From an uncultured Acidimicrobiales bacterium (GTDB lineage Bacteria > Actinomycetota > Acidimicrobiia > Acidimicrobiales > Hopanoidiivorantaceae): DNA of 64,000 nucleotides. This document shows, in pieces, positions 33,640-42,957 of the stretch. The translations under genes were made by a program, and so were the position numbers. The notes beneath the pieces are model-generated. The model was not told where the DNA came from and ran no database searches. It saw only the letters and a list, made by a program, of their open reading frames with translations. The DNA lies in the NCBI GenBank assembly GCA_958295755.1, contig OY282367.1:392294-456293 (forward strand). Reading direction: 5' to 3'. The first letter of the stretch is position 1, and every line of letters starts with the position of its first letter.

Positions 33640-34635
33640 ATGACAGCAATAGACACAAAAATACGAACTCTCGACACCGGCGAAAAGATCGCCACCAACG
33701 ATCCAGGCGAGTTTCTCAAAGCTAAGCGACTACCTATCCATACCGCCACAGGCGACCTCTCAGTCGGCCCTATAGGGCACTTGGCGCAAGAACGTCGCCG
33801 TTTGGACAATCTCACCTGGGATAACTTTGAAGTAACTCGCTACGGTGCCACCATCGGAGCTGAGCTTCACGGAATTGACCTCAGAGTCGACCTTTCCGAC
33901 GATGTAATCGCCGAAATTCACCAAGCCCTGCTCGACTACAAGGTGCTGTTCTTCCGCGACCAGCCCATAACTTCAGCTCAGCATGTGGCATTCGCCAAAC
34001 GTTTCGGAGATTTAGAAATCCATCCTTTCATTCCTGGGAACGAAGACCTTCCAGAGCTGGTGCGTTTTGAGAAGTCAGCAGATGTGGCTGGCTATGAGAA
34101 CGGCTGGCACAGCGATGTAACCTGGCGGGAGTGTCCGTCTAAGGGGGCGGTACTGCACGCCATTCAAGTGCCCCCCACTGGTGGCGATACCCTATTTTGC
34201 GATATGTATGCCGCTTATGAGGGTCTGTCGGAGGAGCTGAAAGAGCGTATTGAAACGATGGTTGCTGTGCATGACTATTCGCAAGCCTTCGGGCACCAGC
34301 TTGATGAGGAAGCCCAAAAAGAGATGCGTATTAAGTATCCGATGGTGGAGCATCCTGTGGTGCGAACACATCACGAAACTGGGCGCAAGCTACTTTATGT
34401 GAACCACTTTTTCGTGAGCCATCTCAAAGATTTGAGCCCGGAAGAGAGCGATATGTTGATGGAAAAGCTCTGCCGTCAAGCTACCATCTTGGAATATCAG
34501 TGCCGTTTCCGCTGGACGCCTGATTCAGTGGTTTTCTGGGACAACCGAGCAGTGCAACACTATGCCGCCAGCGACTATTGGCCAGATGTTCGCATTATGG
34601 AGCGCGCCAGCATTATTGGTGAGCGGCCCTATTGA
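33640..34635 (+). CDS. TauD/TfdA-family Fe(II)/2-oxoglutarate dioxygenase
   Basis: A 331-residue jelly-roll dioxygenase. The iron ligands are the His-Asp of NGWHSDVTW (residues about 156) and the distal His of VFWDNRAVQHYA. The 2-oxoglutarate Arg is in RIMERASIIG. Early motifs YGATIGAELHGIDL and LLDYKVLFFRDQPI also fit TauD. It could cleave a taurine-, sulfonate-, alkylsulfate- or aryloxy-type substrate. With a sulfatase 4 kb away a sulfur-scavenging role is tempting but not shown. The N-terminal 60 residues are longer than usual. The next gene follows after a repeat derived from this gene's 3' end. Confidence 0.9.
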   Translation: MTAIDTKIRTLDTGEKIATNDPGEFLKAKRLPIHTATGDLSVGPIGHLAQERRRLDNLTWDNFEVTRYGATIGAELHGIDLRVDLSDDVIAEIHQALLDYKVLFFRDQPITSAQHVAFAKRFGDLEIHPFIPGNEDLPELVRFEKSADVAGYENGWHSDVTWRECPSKGAVLHAIQVPPTGGDTLFCDMYAAYEGLSEELKERIETMVAVHDYSQAFGHQLDEEAQKEMRIKYPMVEHPVVRTHHETGRKLLYVNHFFVSHLKDLSPEESDMLMEKLCRQATILEYQCRFRWTPDSVVFWDNRAVQHYAASDYWPDVRIMERASIIGERPY

Positions 34636-34636
34636 A

Positions 34637-34701
34637 ACTGCTGAAATTTAACTGCTGAACTTTGCTATTGAAATTTAACTACTGAAACTTTGCTATTGAA
34701 A
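34637..34701 (+). repeat. micro-repeat derived from the end of the dioxygenase gene
   Basis: The unit CTATTGAAACTGCTGAAATTTAACTGCTGAACTTTG is repeated imperfectly from the dioxygenase stop (CCCTATTGA) through the start of the next gene. The TTG start of that gene lies inside the last copy (TTGCTATTGAAACTG). Confidence 0.75.
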
Positions 34702-35370
34702 CTGATTGTCCATATCTTCGGACCTGACGCTACAAGAGATTCTGGTGCTGTTAGAGATACTCGCAGAGATACTCTTCAAGAGCAACTGATAAAGATTTCA
34801 GAGATTGAGGGGGTGGTCGCGAGTAAGGCATTGTTGCCAATAGATCCTCCGCTGGGGAGGCAAGCTATGGATTGCGCTGGGGTGATTTGCCTTTGGTGCG
34901 ATCCAGAAAGATTACCTGAGGTGCTACTTCCTGAGACACTCTTTCCAGGAATGCGTAGCTATGTTTATGGCGTTGAAGAACACCGTCGCAAAGTGCCAGA
35001 CCACGATATAGCTATAGGAGAGCCTTCGCCTGGCTTTGTGTGGGTTGCTTTCATGCGCCGACTAGAGAGCATCACTCACGATGAGTTCGCCAGCCGCTGG
35101 TGTGATGGCCATTGGCTGCTAGTCAAAAAACATCACCCTGCAGTTTGGGGCTATACCCAAAACGTAGTAACTTCATCGCTCACTTCCGATGCACCCCAAT
35201 GGGACGCCATAGCCGAACTTCACTTCAAAACGCCAGAAGATATGCGCGACCGTATGTATGACTCAGAAGAAGGCAAACAAATAATCTGGAACGACATCAA
35301 TCGTTTCTTAGACACAGACGCAGGTGATCGCTTCTACGCCCAGGAAATAATAGTTTCAAAGCAAAAATAG
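34696..35370 (+). CDS. EthD-domain-like protein
   Basis: About 224 residues from TTG at 34696 (or two more from TTG at 34690); no ATG is in reach. The C-terminal half resembles an EthD-type dimeric alpha/beta barrel: VAFMRRLESITHDEFASRW, then GHWLLVKKHHPAVWGYTQN and AIAELHFKTPEDM. EthD proteins are small partners of monooxygenases or cyclase-like factors in catabolic clusters. It follows the TauD-like gene and is convergent with the SDR. Start within a micro-repeat, no clear ribosome-binding site. Confidence 0.75.
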   Translation: MKLIVHIFGPDATRDSGAVRDTRRDTLQEQLIKISEIEGVVASKALLPIDPPLGRQAMDCAGVICLWCDPERLPEVLLPETLFPGMRSYVYGVEEHRRKVPDHDIAIGEPSPGFVWVAFMRRLESITHDEFASRWCDGHWLLVKKHHPAVWGYTQNVVTSSLTSDAPQWDAIAELHFKTPEDMRDRMYDSEEGKQIIWNDINRFLDTDAGDRFYAQEIIVSKQK

Positions 35371-35399
35371 TCTCAAAACAAGGCTGAGAGGCCCAAAAA

Positions 35400-36221
35400 T
35401 CATCCAGAGGTGAGACCTGCGTCAACGCTCAATATGGCTCCGTGAATTCGTCGCGCCTGATTTGAAGCTAAGAACAAGATGGCATCAGCAATGTCGCCAG
35501 GTTGGCCCATACCGCGAAACCCCATATACGGCTGCATCAAACTGAAATCAGTCTCACCAGTAGGCATTTGAAAATTCATAGAAAGCGCACTGGAAATGCC
35601 GCCCGGAGCCACTGCATTTACCCGTAGCCCCGTTTTCACGAACTCCATAGCAAACGACCTCGTCAACAGCACCACACCACCCTTGGCAGCACAATATGGG
35701 ATAGTAAAAGCTTGACCCCGCAAGCCAGCATTGGATGCCACATTAATTATGCTGGGGCCGATAGAGCCGTCATCTCCGGGGTTTTCACCTTTTTCGTAAT
35801 CGGGCGTGCCAGCTTGTGGAAGCAGATGCGGCAACGCAGCTTGCGACAGCCAAAATACGCTAGATAAGTTGACGGCGATCATCTTGTCCCACAGCTCTTC
35901 GGTGATCTCCGTGGCGTGCTCAGCCCAACTGATGCCGGCCACATTGCAGAGCACACTAAAATCTCCCAGGGCGTCTTTAGCTGCCGCAATCACTTCATAG
36001 CAGGCAGCCCTGCTGGAGATGTCGTGGACGCCAGTGTGTATCGTGCCGCTAGCTGAGCTACCTAGAGACGCTGTTTCGGCAACTCCATTGGCGTTGATGT
36101 CGGTGGCGAACACATTTGCGCCTGCAGATGCGAATTGCAGAGCAGTGGCTTGTCCGATACCTGAGCCAGCCCCTGTAACGATCACACCGCATCCGCTGAA
36201 ACTTTGATTTTGATTGGCCAT
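35400..36221 (-). CDS. short-chain dehydrogenase/reductase
   Basis: A 273-residue SDR. NAD(P)-binding TGAGSGIGQATAL is at residues 16-28, the NVAG motif at about 88, the catalytic Ser in INVASNAG, and the YCAAKGG (YxxxK) site at about 175. The acidic ATDIN at the end of the second strand favours NAD. An insert (AGTPDYEKGENPGDDGSI) precedes the Ser motif. Substrate not deducible. It is divergent from the hopanoid operon with about 110 bases between. Confidence 0.9.
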   Translation of the reverse strand: MANQNQSFSGCGVIVTGAGSGIGQATALQFASAGANVFATDINANGVAETASLGSSASGTIHTGVHDISSRAACYEVIAAAKDALGDFSVLCNVAGISWAEHATEITEELWDKMIAVNLSSVFWLSQAALPHLLPQAGTPDYEKGENPGDDGSIGPSIINVASNAGLRGQAFTIPYCAAKGGVVLLTRSFAMEFVKTGLRVNAVAPGGISSALSMNFQMPTGETDFSLMQPYMGFRGMGQPGDIADAILFLASNQARRIHGAILSVDAGLTSG

Positions 36222-36332
36222 AGCTTCAAATCTAGCAAGCCTAGATATTGGTTGCTAGGCAAGTCAGCCGGAGGTCTCATAGAATTGATGTTAAAGTAAA
36301 GTGAATTGCTTAGGGGGCACAGCAGGTGAGAT

Positions 36333-37337
36333 ATGTCTGACAATCCCCGAAATCTCCTAGTAGCTAAACTCCTGCTAGCCAATCTTTCAGTAGCTAATTC
36401 CTTAGAAGCCGCTCCTCTTGAAGCTAAACCTCTAGTAGCGAGCGACATCGTCGGCTTCGCCACTCAAGAGAACTTCCCGGTAGCTTTGCGGGTTTTACGC
36501 AAGCCGTTGCGCCAAGACTTGCTAGCTCTCTATGGCTTCGCCAGATTTGTAGACAATCTCGGCGATGACCCGATAGACGCATCTGGCTCGCCTCGTTCCA
36601 GAGAAGATCGCCTAGTGGATTTAGATACCGCCGAATACGAGCTTGACAGGGCCGCCGACGGCACTGCCGCGAACGAAATTTTCATACGGTTGGGCGAGAC
36701 GATGAGACGATGTCAGTTAGGCCGCGAAGATTTCGTAAAGCTCATAGATGCCAACAGGTTGGATCAAATAAAATCCCGCTATGAGACTTGGGATGACCTC
36801 ATGGGCTACTGTGAGCTATCAGCCAATCCTGTAGGCAAAATAGTGCTAGCTATTTTTGAGGCTGACGCAAAGCAAAAAGCCAGGCAAAATACAAGGCAAA
36901 ACACGAGGCAAAATATTATCTCGCCCGACAACATCGCTCTCTCTGACAAAATCTGTTCTGCGTTGCAGGTAGCCGAACACCTACAAGACATCGGCGAAGA
37001 CTTCAGAGCCGGCCGCATCTACCTGCCACAAGACCACTGCGAACGCTTTGGTTGCAGCGAAGACGACATCGCCATGTCGGTGGAGCGATCTATCACAGCG
37101 TATTGTTTGCGCAAACTAGTGCTCTTTGAAGCTAAACAAGCTAGACAGATTCTAAATGCTGGAACTCCGCTCATCGCCAAGTTGCGTGGCGGCCAGCGAC
37201 TAGCGATGATAGGTTTCGTGGCTGGCGGGCACGCAGCCTTAGATGCTGTGGAAGCAGCTGGGGGAGAAGTGTTGACAGAGCAGTGTGTCGCTACAAAATC
37301 TCGCCAAGCCAGTCGTGCCTTGCGGTTGCTTATATGA
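36333..37337 (+). CDS. hpnC: squalene synthase-like HpnC
   Basis: A 334-residue trans-isoprenyl diphosphate synthase-family protein. HpnC releases hydroxysqualene from presqualene diphosphate, the second step from farnesyl diphosphate in the HpnCDE route. The aspartate motif is in LYGFARFVDNLGDD (residues about 66-79) and the second in VAEHLQDIGEDFRAGRIYLP. The N-terminus has a Leu/Ala/Lys micro-repeat (AKLLLANLSVANSLEAAPLEAKPLVAS), and a KQKARQNTRQNTRQN expansion occurs in a loop near residue 180; both are family-atypical. It starts the hopanoid operon; its stop overlaps hpnD by ATGA. Confidence 0.93.
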   Translation: MSDNPRNLLVAKLLLANLSVANSLEAAPLEAKPLVASDIVGFATQENFPVALRVLRKPLRQDLLALYGFARFVDNLGDDPIDASGSPRSREDRLVDLDTAEYELDRAADGTAANEIFIRLGETMRRCQLGREDFVKLIDANRLDQIKSRYETWDDLMGYCELSANPVGKIVLAIFEADAKQKARQNTRQNTRQNIISPDNIALSDKICSALQVAEHLQDIGEDFRAGRIYLPQDHCERFGCSEDDIAMSVERSITAYCLRKLVLFEAKQARQILNAGTPLIAKLRGGQRLAMIGFVAGGHAALDAVEAAGGEVLTEQCVATKSRQASRALRLLI

Positions 37338-38311
37338 GCCTGTCACCGATGCTTACACCTGAAGTCGCATATGAGCGTTGCTTGGCGATCACAAGGCGAG
37401 AAGCCAAGAACTTCTACTACGGCATCCGCCTGTTGCCACCGCCGAAACGCCGTGCCATGTCTGCCCTATATGCTTTCGCTCGCTATATTGACGACATAGG
37501 CGACGGCGATGCCTCGCCTGAGGAGAAGCTTTCGCAGTTAGCTAGTCTTCGTGAAGTCACACTTGCTATGGCGAAAAGTGACACTGCTCACTCTTTTACC
37601 GCAACCGAAAATGCTGGAGTTGCAACACCAGAAGGAATTTCACTCAGCAATCTGAACCTCCCCGCCCAAAACGATTTGGAAGCCGTCATAGCAGGCGTTA
37701 CCTATGCGTCACGAGAATTTCCCATTCCCGTGGGGGCTTTTGAAGAAATAATCGCCGGCTGTGAAGCAGACAGCAAGCAAACCAGCTATCAGACTATAGA
37801 TGACACCGTGCGCTATTGTCGTCTTGTGGCGGGATCGGTCGGTCGCCTCTCACTTGGTGTGTTCGGTAGCGACGCCCCCGGCCCCGACATCACGACGAAG
37901 GCCCCCGACATTACGGCGAAGATCGCAGACGACCTAGGCGTTGCTCTGCAGCTCACCAATATTTTGCGCGACATAGTAGAAGATGCCAATATGGGTCGGG
38001 TGTATCTGCCTGCCGAAGATATCGCAAAGTTTGAATGCTCTGCGGATCTTTCGGGCCCTAGAGCAAATGTCGGCAATCTTGTGATGTTTGAATCTGAGCG
38101 CGCACTTGAATGGTTTGATAAAGGCTTTGCGCTACTAGGGCATCTGGATCGCCGTAGTAGAGCTTGCGTGAGCGCGATGTCGGGCATCTACTTCCGTCTA
38201 CTTCAGCGCATCCGCCGAAATCCCACTGCGGTGCTAGATGGGAGAATGTCGCTGCCCACATGGGAAAAGTCGCTTGTAGCGGCACGCAGCTTGGCGGGGT
38301 TTCGCCCGTGA
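37334..38311 (+). CDS. hpnD: presqualene diphosphate synthase HpnD
   Basis: A 325-residue phytoene/squalene synthase-family enzyme condensing two farnesyl diphosphates. ATG at 37334 overlaps the hpnC stop as ATGA; the earlier in-frame ATG lies inside hpnC. Motifs: AKNFYYGIRLLPPPKRRAMS, the DxxxD in AFARYIDDIGDGD, and the second in LQLTNILRDIVEDANMGRVYLP. A loop insertion (residues about 75-115) is longer than usual, and a GPDITTKAPDITAKIAD stretch shows an internal duplication. Acts with HpnC and HpnE to make squalene. Confidence 0.93.
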   Translation: MSLSPMLTPEVAYERCLAITRREAKNFYYGIRLLPPPKRRAMSALYAFARYIDDIGDGDASPEEKLSQLASLREVTLAMAKSDTAHSFTATENAGVATPEGISLSNLNLPAQNDLEAVIAGVTYASREFPIPVGAFEEIIAGCEADSKQTSYQTIDDTVRYCRLVAGSVGRLSLGVFGSDAPGPDITTKAPDITAKIADDLGVALQLTNILRDIVEDANMGRVYLPAEDIAKFECSADLSGPRANVGNLVMFESERALEWFDKGFALLGHLDRRSRACVSAMSGIYFRLLQRIRRNPTAVLDGRMSLPTWEKSLVAARSLAGFRP

Positions 38312-39789
38312 GTGCTTCTTCTGGTGCCCGCCCGCACATAATTGTGGTGGGCGGGGGACTGGCTGGGCTTTCCGCAGCTCTCTGCGCTGCCGACTCAGGC
38401 ATGCAAGTGACTTTGCTAGAACGCCGTCACCGTCTTGGCGGGGCTACTTGGTCGTTTGAGCGCAACGGCATCTGGTACGACAACGGACAGCATGTCTTCA
38501 TGCGCTGTTTTGAGAGCTACCGCTGGTTCCTAGAGCGCATCGGCTCGGCACACAAAGTCTTTTTGCAATCACGGCTAGATGTGCCCGTGCTGCGAGTTGA
38601 AGATACAGGTGATGTAATCAAAGGCACGATTCGTCGCACAGGTTCGCCTGCGCCTCTGCACCTAATGCGTTCGCTGTTGCGATACCCGCATATGTCTATG
38701 CGCGAGCGCACAACGGCTGCCCGCACTGCTCTTGCCCTTCGCCAGCTCGCCTCAGACATCCGCGCTTCTGATCTTGAGATAAGCAGTGCGCTAGACGATA
38801 TGACTTTCGGCCAGTGGTTGCGCTCAAGAGGCGAAAGCGAAAATGCCATTGAGTCGTTCTGGAATCTCATTGTCCTTCCCACCGCCAACCTCCACGCCGA
38901 TCAGGTGTCGCTTCAACTAGCAGCACGGATTTTTATTACAGGGCTGTTGACATCCAACTCGGCTGGCGACATCGGCTGGTCGGCAGTGCCGCTCTCTGAG
39001 CTTCACGCTGATGCTGCGTCTGAGACACTGCGAAGCCTCGGAGCCGAAGTCCGCACAAAATCAGCAGTAGAGAAAATCACAACTGAGCCTTTGGGCGTGC
39101 GCTGCGACGGAGAGCATTTGCTTGGCGATGCGGTAGTATCTGCGGTGCCTCACACAGCTGCCGATATCTTACCTGTTGGTTCAATAAAAAACCAAGATCG
39201 TCTGAGCGAACTAGGAGAGTCGCCGATCATCAATGTGCACCTAATCTACGATCAGCCTGTAACCGACCTCCCCTTGGTGGCAGGTTTAGGGAGCGAGGCG
39301 CAGTTCATCTTTGACCGCACAGCGTCAGCCAAAATCAATGACGAGGGAAATGACGAGGCAATCAATGACGAGGCAAAGGGTGCGGCAAAAGGCAAATCGG
39401 GCCGCCAGTGTCTCGGCATTTCGCTCTCTGCTGCTGATGAATATCTAGCGTGGTCGCCTGCTGAGCTGATTAAGCATATGACGGCAGAAGTAGCCAAGCT
39501 GTTCCCAAAGGCTAGAGGGCAACAACCCAGAGACGCTATGGTTACTCGTGAAGTCTCAGCCACATTCCGCGGCGTGCCCGGTACCGCCCGGCTCCGTCCG
39601 CCCACCTTGGCAAACCATCCCGGCGTGTTCATAGCAGGAGCGTGGACAGACACTGGCTGGCCAGCCACGATGGAAGGTGCTGTTCGCAGTGGCGTAGCTG
39701 CAGCTCACTTAGCTCTTGAGCATGTAGGTGAGTCTCTGGGAGAGCTGGCACCGTTCCCAACAAGAAAATTGGCGCAGGTGCCAACCTAA
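38308..39789 (+). CDS. hpnE: hydroxysqualene dehydroxylase HpnE
   Basis: A 493-residue FAD-dependent amine-oxidase/phytoene desaturase-like protein. GTG at 38308 overlaps the hpnD stop (GTGA), placing IIVVGGGLAGLSAALCA, the FAD dinucleotide motif, near residue 10 as expected; a longer frame upstream would overlap hpnD by about 150 bases. Further motifs: LLERRHRLGGATWSF and the C-terminal GVFIAGAWTDTGWPATMEGAVRSG. HpnE reduces hydroxysqualene to squalene. A low-complexity insert (NDEGNDEAINDEAKGAAKGK) near residue 350 is another micro-duplication. Confidence 0.93.
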   Translation: MSASSGARPHIIVVGGGLAGLSAALCAADSGMQVTLLERRHRLGGATWSFERNGIWYDNGQHVFMRCFESYRWFLERIGSAHKVFLQSRLDVPVLRVEDTGDVIKGTIRRTGSPAPLHLMRSLLRYPHMSMRERTTAARTALALRQLASDIRASDLEISSALDDMTFGQWLRSRGESENAIESFWNLIVLPTANLHADQVSLQLAARIFITGLLTSNSAGDIGWSAVPLSELHADAASETLRSLGAEVRTKSAVEKITTEPLGVRCDGEHLLGDAVVSAVPHTAADILPVGSIKNQDRLSELGESPIINVHLIYDQPVTDLPLVAGLGSEAQFIFDRTASAKINDEGNDEAINDEAKGAAKGKSGRQCLGISLSAADEYLAWSPAELIKHMTAEVAKLFPKARGQQPRDAMVTREVSATFRGVPGTARLRPPTLANHPGVFIAGAWTDTGWPATMEGAVRSGVAAAHLALEHVGESLGELAPFPTRKLAQVPT

Positions 39790-39830
39790 ATTAGAAAAGA
39801 GCTAAGACCCTGCTATCTAAAGACCCTGCT

Positions 39831-40859
39831 ATGACATCCCCGCAAATTCTTGAGAGTGCCCGTGCGCTGGTGGAGCCTTCGCTCCGCCAGTCCATTGAGC
39901 AGCTTGACCCTCATATTGCCCCTCTAGCCCTCTATCACTTCGGCTGGGTAGATGAACACGGCAAGCCCACAGCCGGCGGTGGCGGCAAAGGTATCCGCTC
40001 GGCATTGGCTGTGCTCTCGGCCAAAGCTGCAGGTGCGCCAGCCGAGGTGGGAATTCCGGGGGCGGTCGCAGTGGAGCTAGTTCATAACTTCTCATTGCTC
40101 CACGACGACATCATTGATGGCGATGCCGAACGTCGTCACCGTCCAACTGTCTGGGCAGTGTTTAGTCAAGGCGAAGCCATCATCGTGGGCGACGCTCTTC
40201 ATGCCCTGGCTTTTGATGTGCTGTTAAGCGGTGCAACAGAGGCAGGAGGAGCGGCAAGTGGGGCGGCTCAAGCCGCCGCCCGTTTAGCCTCGGCCACGGC
40301 TGCGATGATTGCAGGGCAAAGTCGTGATATGGCTTTCAACGAGCGTATGGATGTAACCCCAGAGCAATGCCTAGCCATGGAAGCTGACAAAACTGGTGCT
40401 CTACTCGGCTATGCCTCATCTGTTGGCGCAGTGCTGGCTGGCGCAGATGTAGAAGTCATCGCTGGCTTGGAAGGCTATGGCAGCAAGCTCGGTTTGGCAT
40501 TTCAAGCAGCTGACGATTTGCTCGGCATCTGGGGAGACCCGGCCGTTACTGGCAAACCAGTCGGCAATGATTTGCGCGAACGTAAAAAGTCATTCCCTGT
40601 AGTGGTGGCACTCTCGCAGCAGTCAGCAGCCTCAGAGGAGCTAGCAGGGATTCTTTCTCAAGATGCCACCCTCAGCGAAGCAGCTATAACTCGCGCTACC
40701 CAGTTAGTGGAGCAAGCAGGCGGTAAAGAATTCACGAGCGCAGTCGCCCATGAATATCTAAATCAAGCTCTAGCCTGCATGCAGGCGGCACCAATAGCGG
40801 CCTCAGCTGTAGAAGAGCTGACCAATCTAGCTCGCTTCGTTGTGGCCCGCGATCACTAA
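39831..40859 (+). CDS. polyprenyl (farnesyl/geranylgeranyl) diphosphate synthase
   Basis: A 342-residue trans-prenyltransferase. The first Asp-rich motif is LLHDDIIDGDAERRHRPT (residues about 92), the second is FQAADDLLGIWGD (about 225), and the KGIRS and GKPVGNDLRERKKSFPV segments agree. It makes the C15-C20 precursor; in this operon farnesyl diphosphate for squalene is the likely product. It is separated from hpnE by 41 bases holding a short repeat (AAGACCCTGCTAT twice) and runs into shc. Confidence 0.92.
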   Translation: MTSPQILESARALVEPSLRQSIEQLDPHIAPLALYHFGWVDEHGKPTAGGGGKGIRSALAVLSAKAAGAPAEVGIPGAVAVELVHNFSLLHDDIIDGDAERRHRPTVWAVFSQGEAIIVGDALHALAFDVLLSGATEAGGAASGAAQAAARLASATAAMIAGQSRDMAFNERMDVTPEQCLAMEADKTGALLGYASSVGAVLAGADVEVIAGLEGYGSKLGLAFQAADDLLGIWGDPAVTGKPVGNDLRERKKSFPVVVALSQQSAASEELAGILSQDATLSEAAITRATQLVEQAGGKEFTSAVAHEYLNQALACMQAAPIAASAVEELTNLARFVVARDH

Positions 40860-40908
40860 AGCCAATAATAAAACCAGCAGTAACATCAGCAGTAACACCA
40901 ACGAACCT

Positions 40909-42945
40909 ATGTCTAAAACCGACACATATCTGGAAGTCGCCGACGCTGCCAAACAAGCCCTCAGCAGAGAAGCTCGCGTCAGAGAGACTCAAGTCAGGCA
41001 AGCCAGAGACAGGGGCGTAGACGCTTTGTTGCATCGCCAGCATCCAGACGGCTGGTGGAAGGGTGACTTGGAGTCCAACGCCTCAATAGAAGCCGAAGAC
41101 CTTCTGCTACGCCAGTTCCTAGGCATTTTGGATGAAGACACACTTGCAGCTACAGCCCGCTGGATACGCCATCGCCAAAGTGAAGACGGCACTTGGTCGC
41201 CCTACTACAAGGGCCCTCAAGATATCTCAATAACAACTGAGGCGTATGTGGCTCTGCGTCTAGCTGGCGACCCTACAGATGCGGCCCACATGAAAGCAGC
41301 CCGTGAGTTCATCTTGGACTGCGGCGGTTTGGAGCGCACTAGAGTTTTTACCCGCATCTGGATGGCACTTTTCGGCGAATGGTCGTGGGATGAACTTCCC
41401 GCCCTGCTTCCCGAAATGATCCTTTTACCAAAATGGTGCCCGCTGAATGTCTATGACTTCGCCTGCTGGGCTCGCCAGACTATCGTGCCGCTCACCATCG
41501 TGGGTTCTTACCGCCCCGCCCGGCCGCTACCTTTCAATATCTACGAACTTCACACGGGTGCCACGCCTAAAGAGCGAGAGCCGCTTCCGCTAGTCACTTG
41601 GGGTGGCGCACTGCAGCGTTTAGATGGTCTGCTTCATTTCGCCGACCAGCAGCTTATGCCTGCTGTGCCTCTTGCTCCTGTTCGGAGGCTAGCTCTGCGT
41701 AAGGCCGAGCGATGGATAGTAGAGCGACAAGAAGCCGATGGTAGCTGGGGCGGTATTCAACCTCCTTGGGTGTATTCCATTTTGGCTCTGCACTTGCGTG
41801 GCTATCCGATGGATCATCCAGTGCTAGCTAGAGCTCTCGCCGGATTTGATACTTTTGAAGTGCGCGAAGGTGATATGCGCTGGCTGGAATGCTGCCAGTC
41901 GCCCATTTGGGATACTGCCTTAGCCGTAGTCGCACTAGGCGACGCTGGCGTTGCTCCTGATCACCCTGCGATGTTGCGGGCAGGCGAATGGCTCTTGGAT
42001 GAAGAAGTCCGCGTGACTGGTGACTGGTCGGTACGCCGCCCTGATCTGCCTCCCGGCGGCTGGGCATTTGAGTTTGAAAACGACAACTATCCCGACATAG
42101 ACGACACGGCCGAGGTCGCTCTGGCTCTTACCAAAGTGGCGAGCGAAAAATCCAGCACTGATGCCGCTTTGCGACGAGCTATCGTCTGGGCAGAAGGTAT
42201 GCAAAGCTCAGACGGAGGTTATGCCGCCTTTGATGTGGACAACACCCGCAAGCTCTGCGAGCATTTGCCGTTCTGTGATTTCGGCGAAGTTATAGACCCG
42301 CCCTCTGCTGATGTCACAGCCCACGCTATTGAAATGCTCTGCCACCTTCGAGACCGTTTCGGAGATGCTGAAGATGGGGAAGATGCAGCACCTAATGAAG
42401 CTGCCTTGGATCGCGCTGTCCGTTGGCTTTTGCAGAACCAAGAGGCCGACGGCTCTTGGTTTGGTCGCTGGGGTTCCAACTATATCTACGGCACAGGCGC
42501 AGCAGTGCCCGCCCTCATAGCAGCAGGTATTGACCCTGAAGACCGCTGCATCCAACGGGCTACGGCATGGCTTTGCGCTATGCAAAACCCCGACGGCGGC
42601 TGGGGTGAAGATATGCGCTCTTATACCGACCTCTCTCAAAAAGCTAAGGGAGTATCTACTGCCTCACAAACCGCCTGGGCACTGCTGGCACTCATAGCGG
42701 CTGGCGACTTCAGCGAAGTAACAGTCAGAGGTGTGGCTTGGCTGTCTGATACTCAGCGAGAAGACGGCACTTGGGATGAGCCGTGGTTTACTGGTACAGG
42801 CTTCCCTGGCGATTTTCTTATCAACTATCACCTCTATAGAGATGTCTTTCCTGTTACCGCGCTAGGTCGCTATGTGACAGCCACAGAAACAGCCACAGCA
42901 GAAGAAGTAGCTGACTTCTCTCAGTCTGAGCGTCTTGCTGTCTAA
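40909..42945 (+). CDS. shc: squalene-hopene cyclase
   Basis: A 678-residue class II triterpene cyclase making hopene and diplopterol from squalene at the membrane face. The ATG at 40909 (MSKTDTYLEV) is chosen; an in-frame ATG at 40840 would overlap the prenyl synthase and encode only an Asn/Ser micro-repeat tail (NISSNTN). The catalytic DxDDTA motif is YPDIDDTAEVA. Several QW repeats are visible (QEADGSWGGIQ, QNQEADGSWFGRWG, QNPDGGWGED, QREDGTWDEPWFTGTGFPGD), and RHRQSEDGTWSPY lies near the start. Core of the hopanoid operon. Confidence 0.96.
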   Translation: MSKTDTYLEVADAAKQALSREARVRETQVRQARDRGVDALLHRQHPDGWWKGDLESNASIEAEDLLLRQFLGILDEDTLAATARWIRHRQSEDGTWSPYYKGPQDISITTEAYVALRLAGDPTDAAHMKAAREFILDCGGLERTRVFTRIWMALFGEWSWDELPALLPEMILLPKWCPLNVYDFACWARQTIVPLTIVGSYRPARPLPFNIYELHTGATPKEREPLPLVTWGGALQRLDGLLHFADQQLMPAVPLAPVRRLALRKAERWIVERQEADGSWGGIQPPWVYSILALHLRGYPMDHPVLARALAGFDTFEVREGDMRWLECCQSPIWDTALAVVALGDAGVAPDHPAMLRAGEWLLDEEVRVTGDWSVRRPDLPPGGWAFEFENDNYPDIDDTAEVALALTKVASEKSSTDAALRRAIVWAEGMQSSDGGYAAFDVDNTRKLCEHLPFCDFGEVIDPPSADVTAHAIEMLCHLRDRFGDAEDGEDAAPNEAALDRAVRWLLQNQEADGSWFGRWGSNYIYGTGAAVPALIAAGIDPEDRCIQRATAWLCAMQNPDGGWGEDMRSYTDLSQKAKGVSTASQTAWALLALIAAGDFSEVTVRGVAWLSDTQREDGTWDEPWFTGTGFPGDFLINYHLYRDVFPVTALGRYVTATETATAEEVADFSQSERLAV

Positions 42946-42957
42946 ACTTCAGAAAGT

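Noticed and set aside
36182-36463. 93-codon minus-strand open frame at the hopanoid operon start
   Set aside because: It lies opposite the Leu/Ala micro-repeat of hpnC and the SDR start, has a repeat-derived sequence and no homology I recognise.
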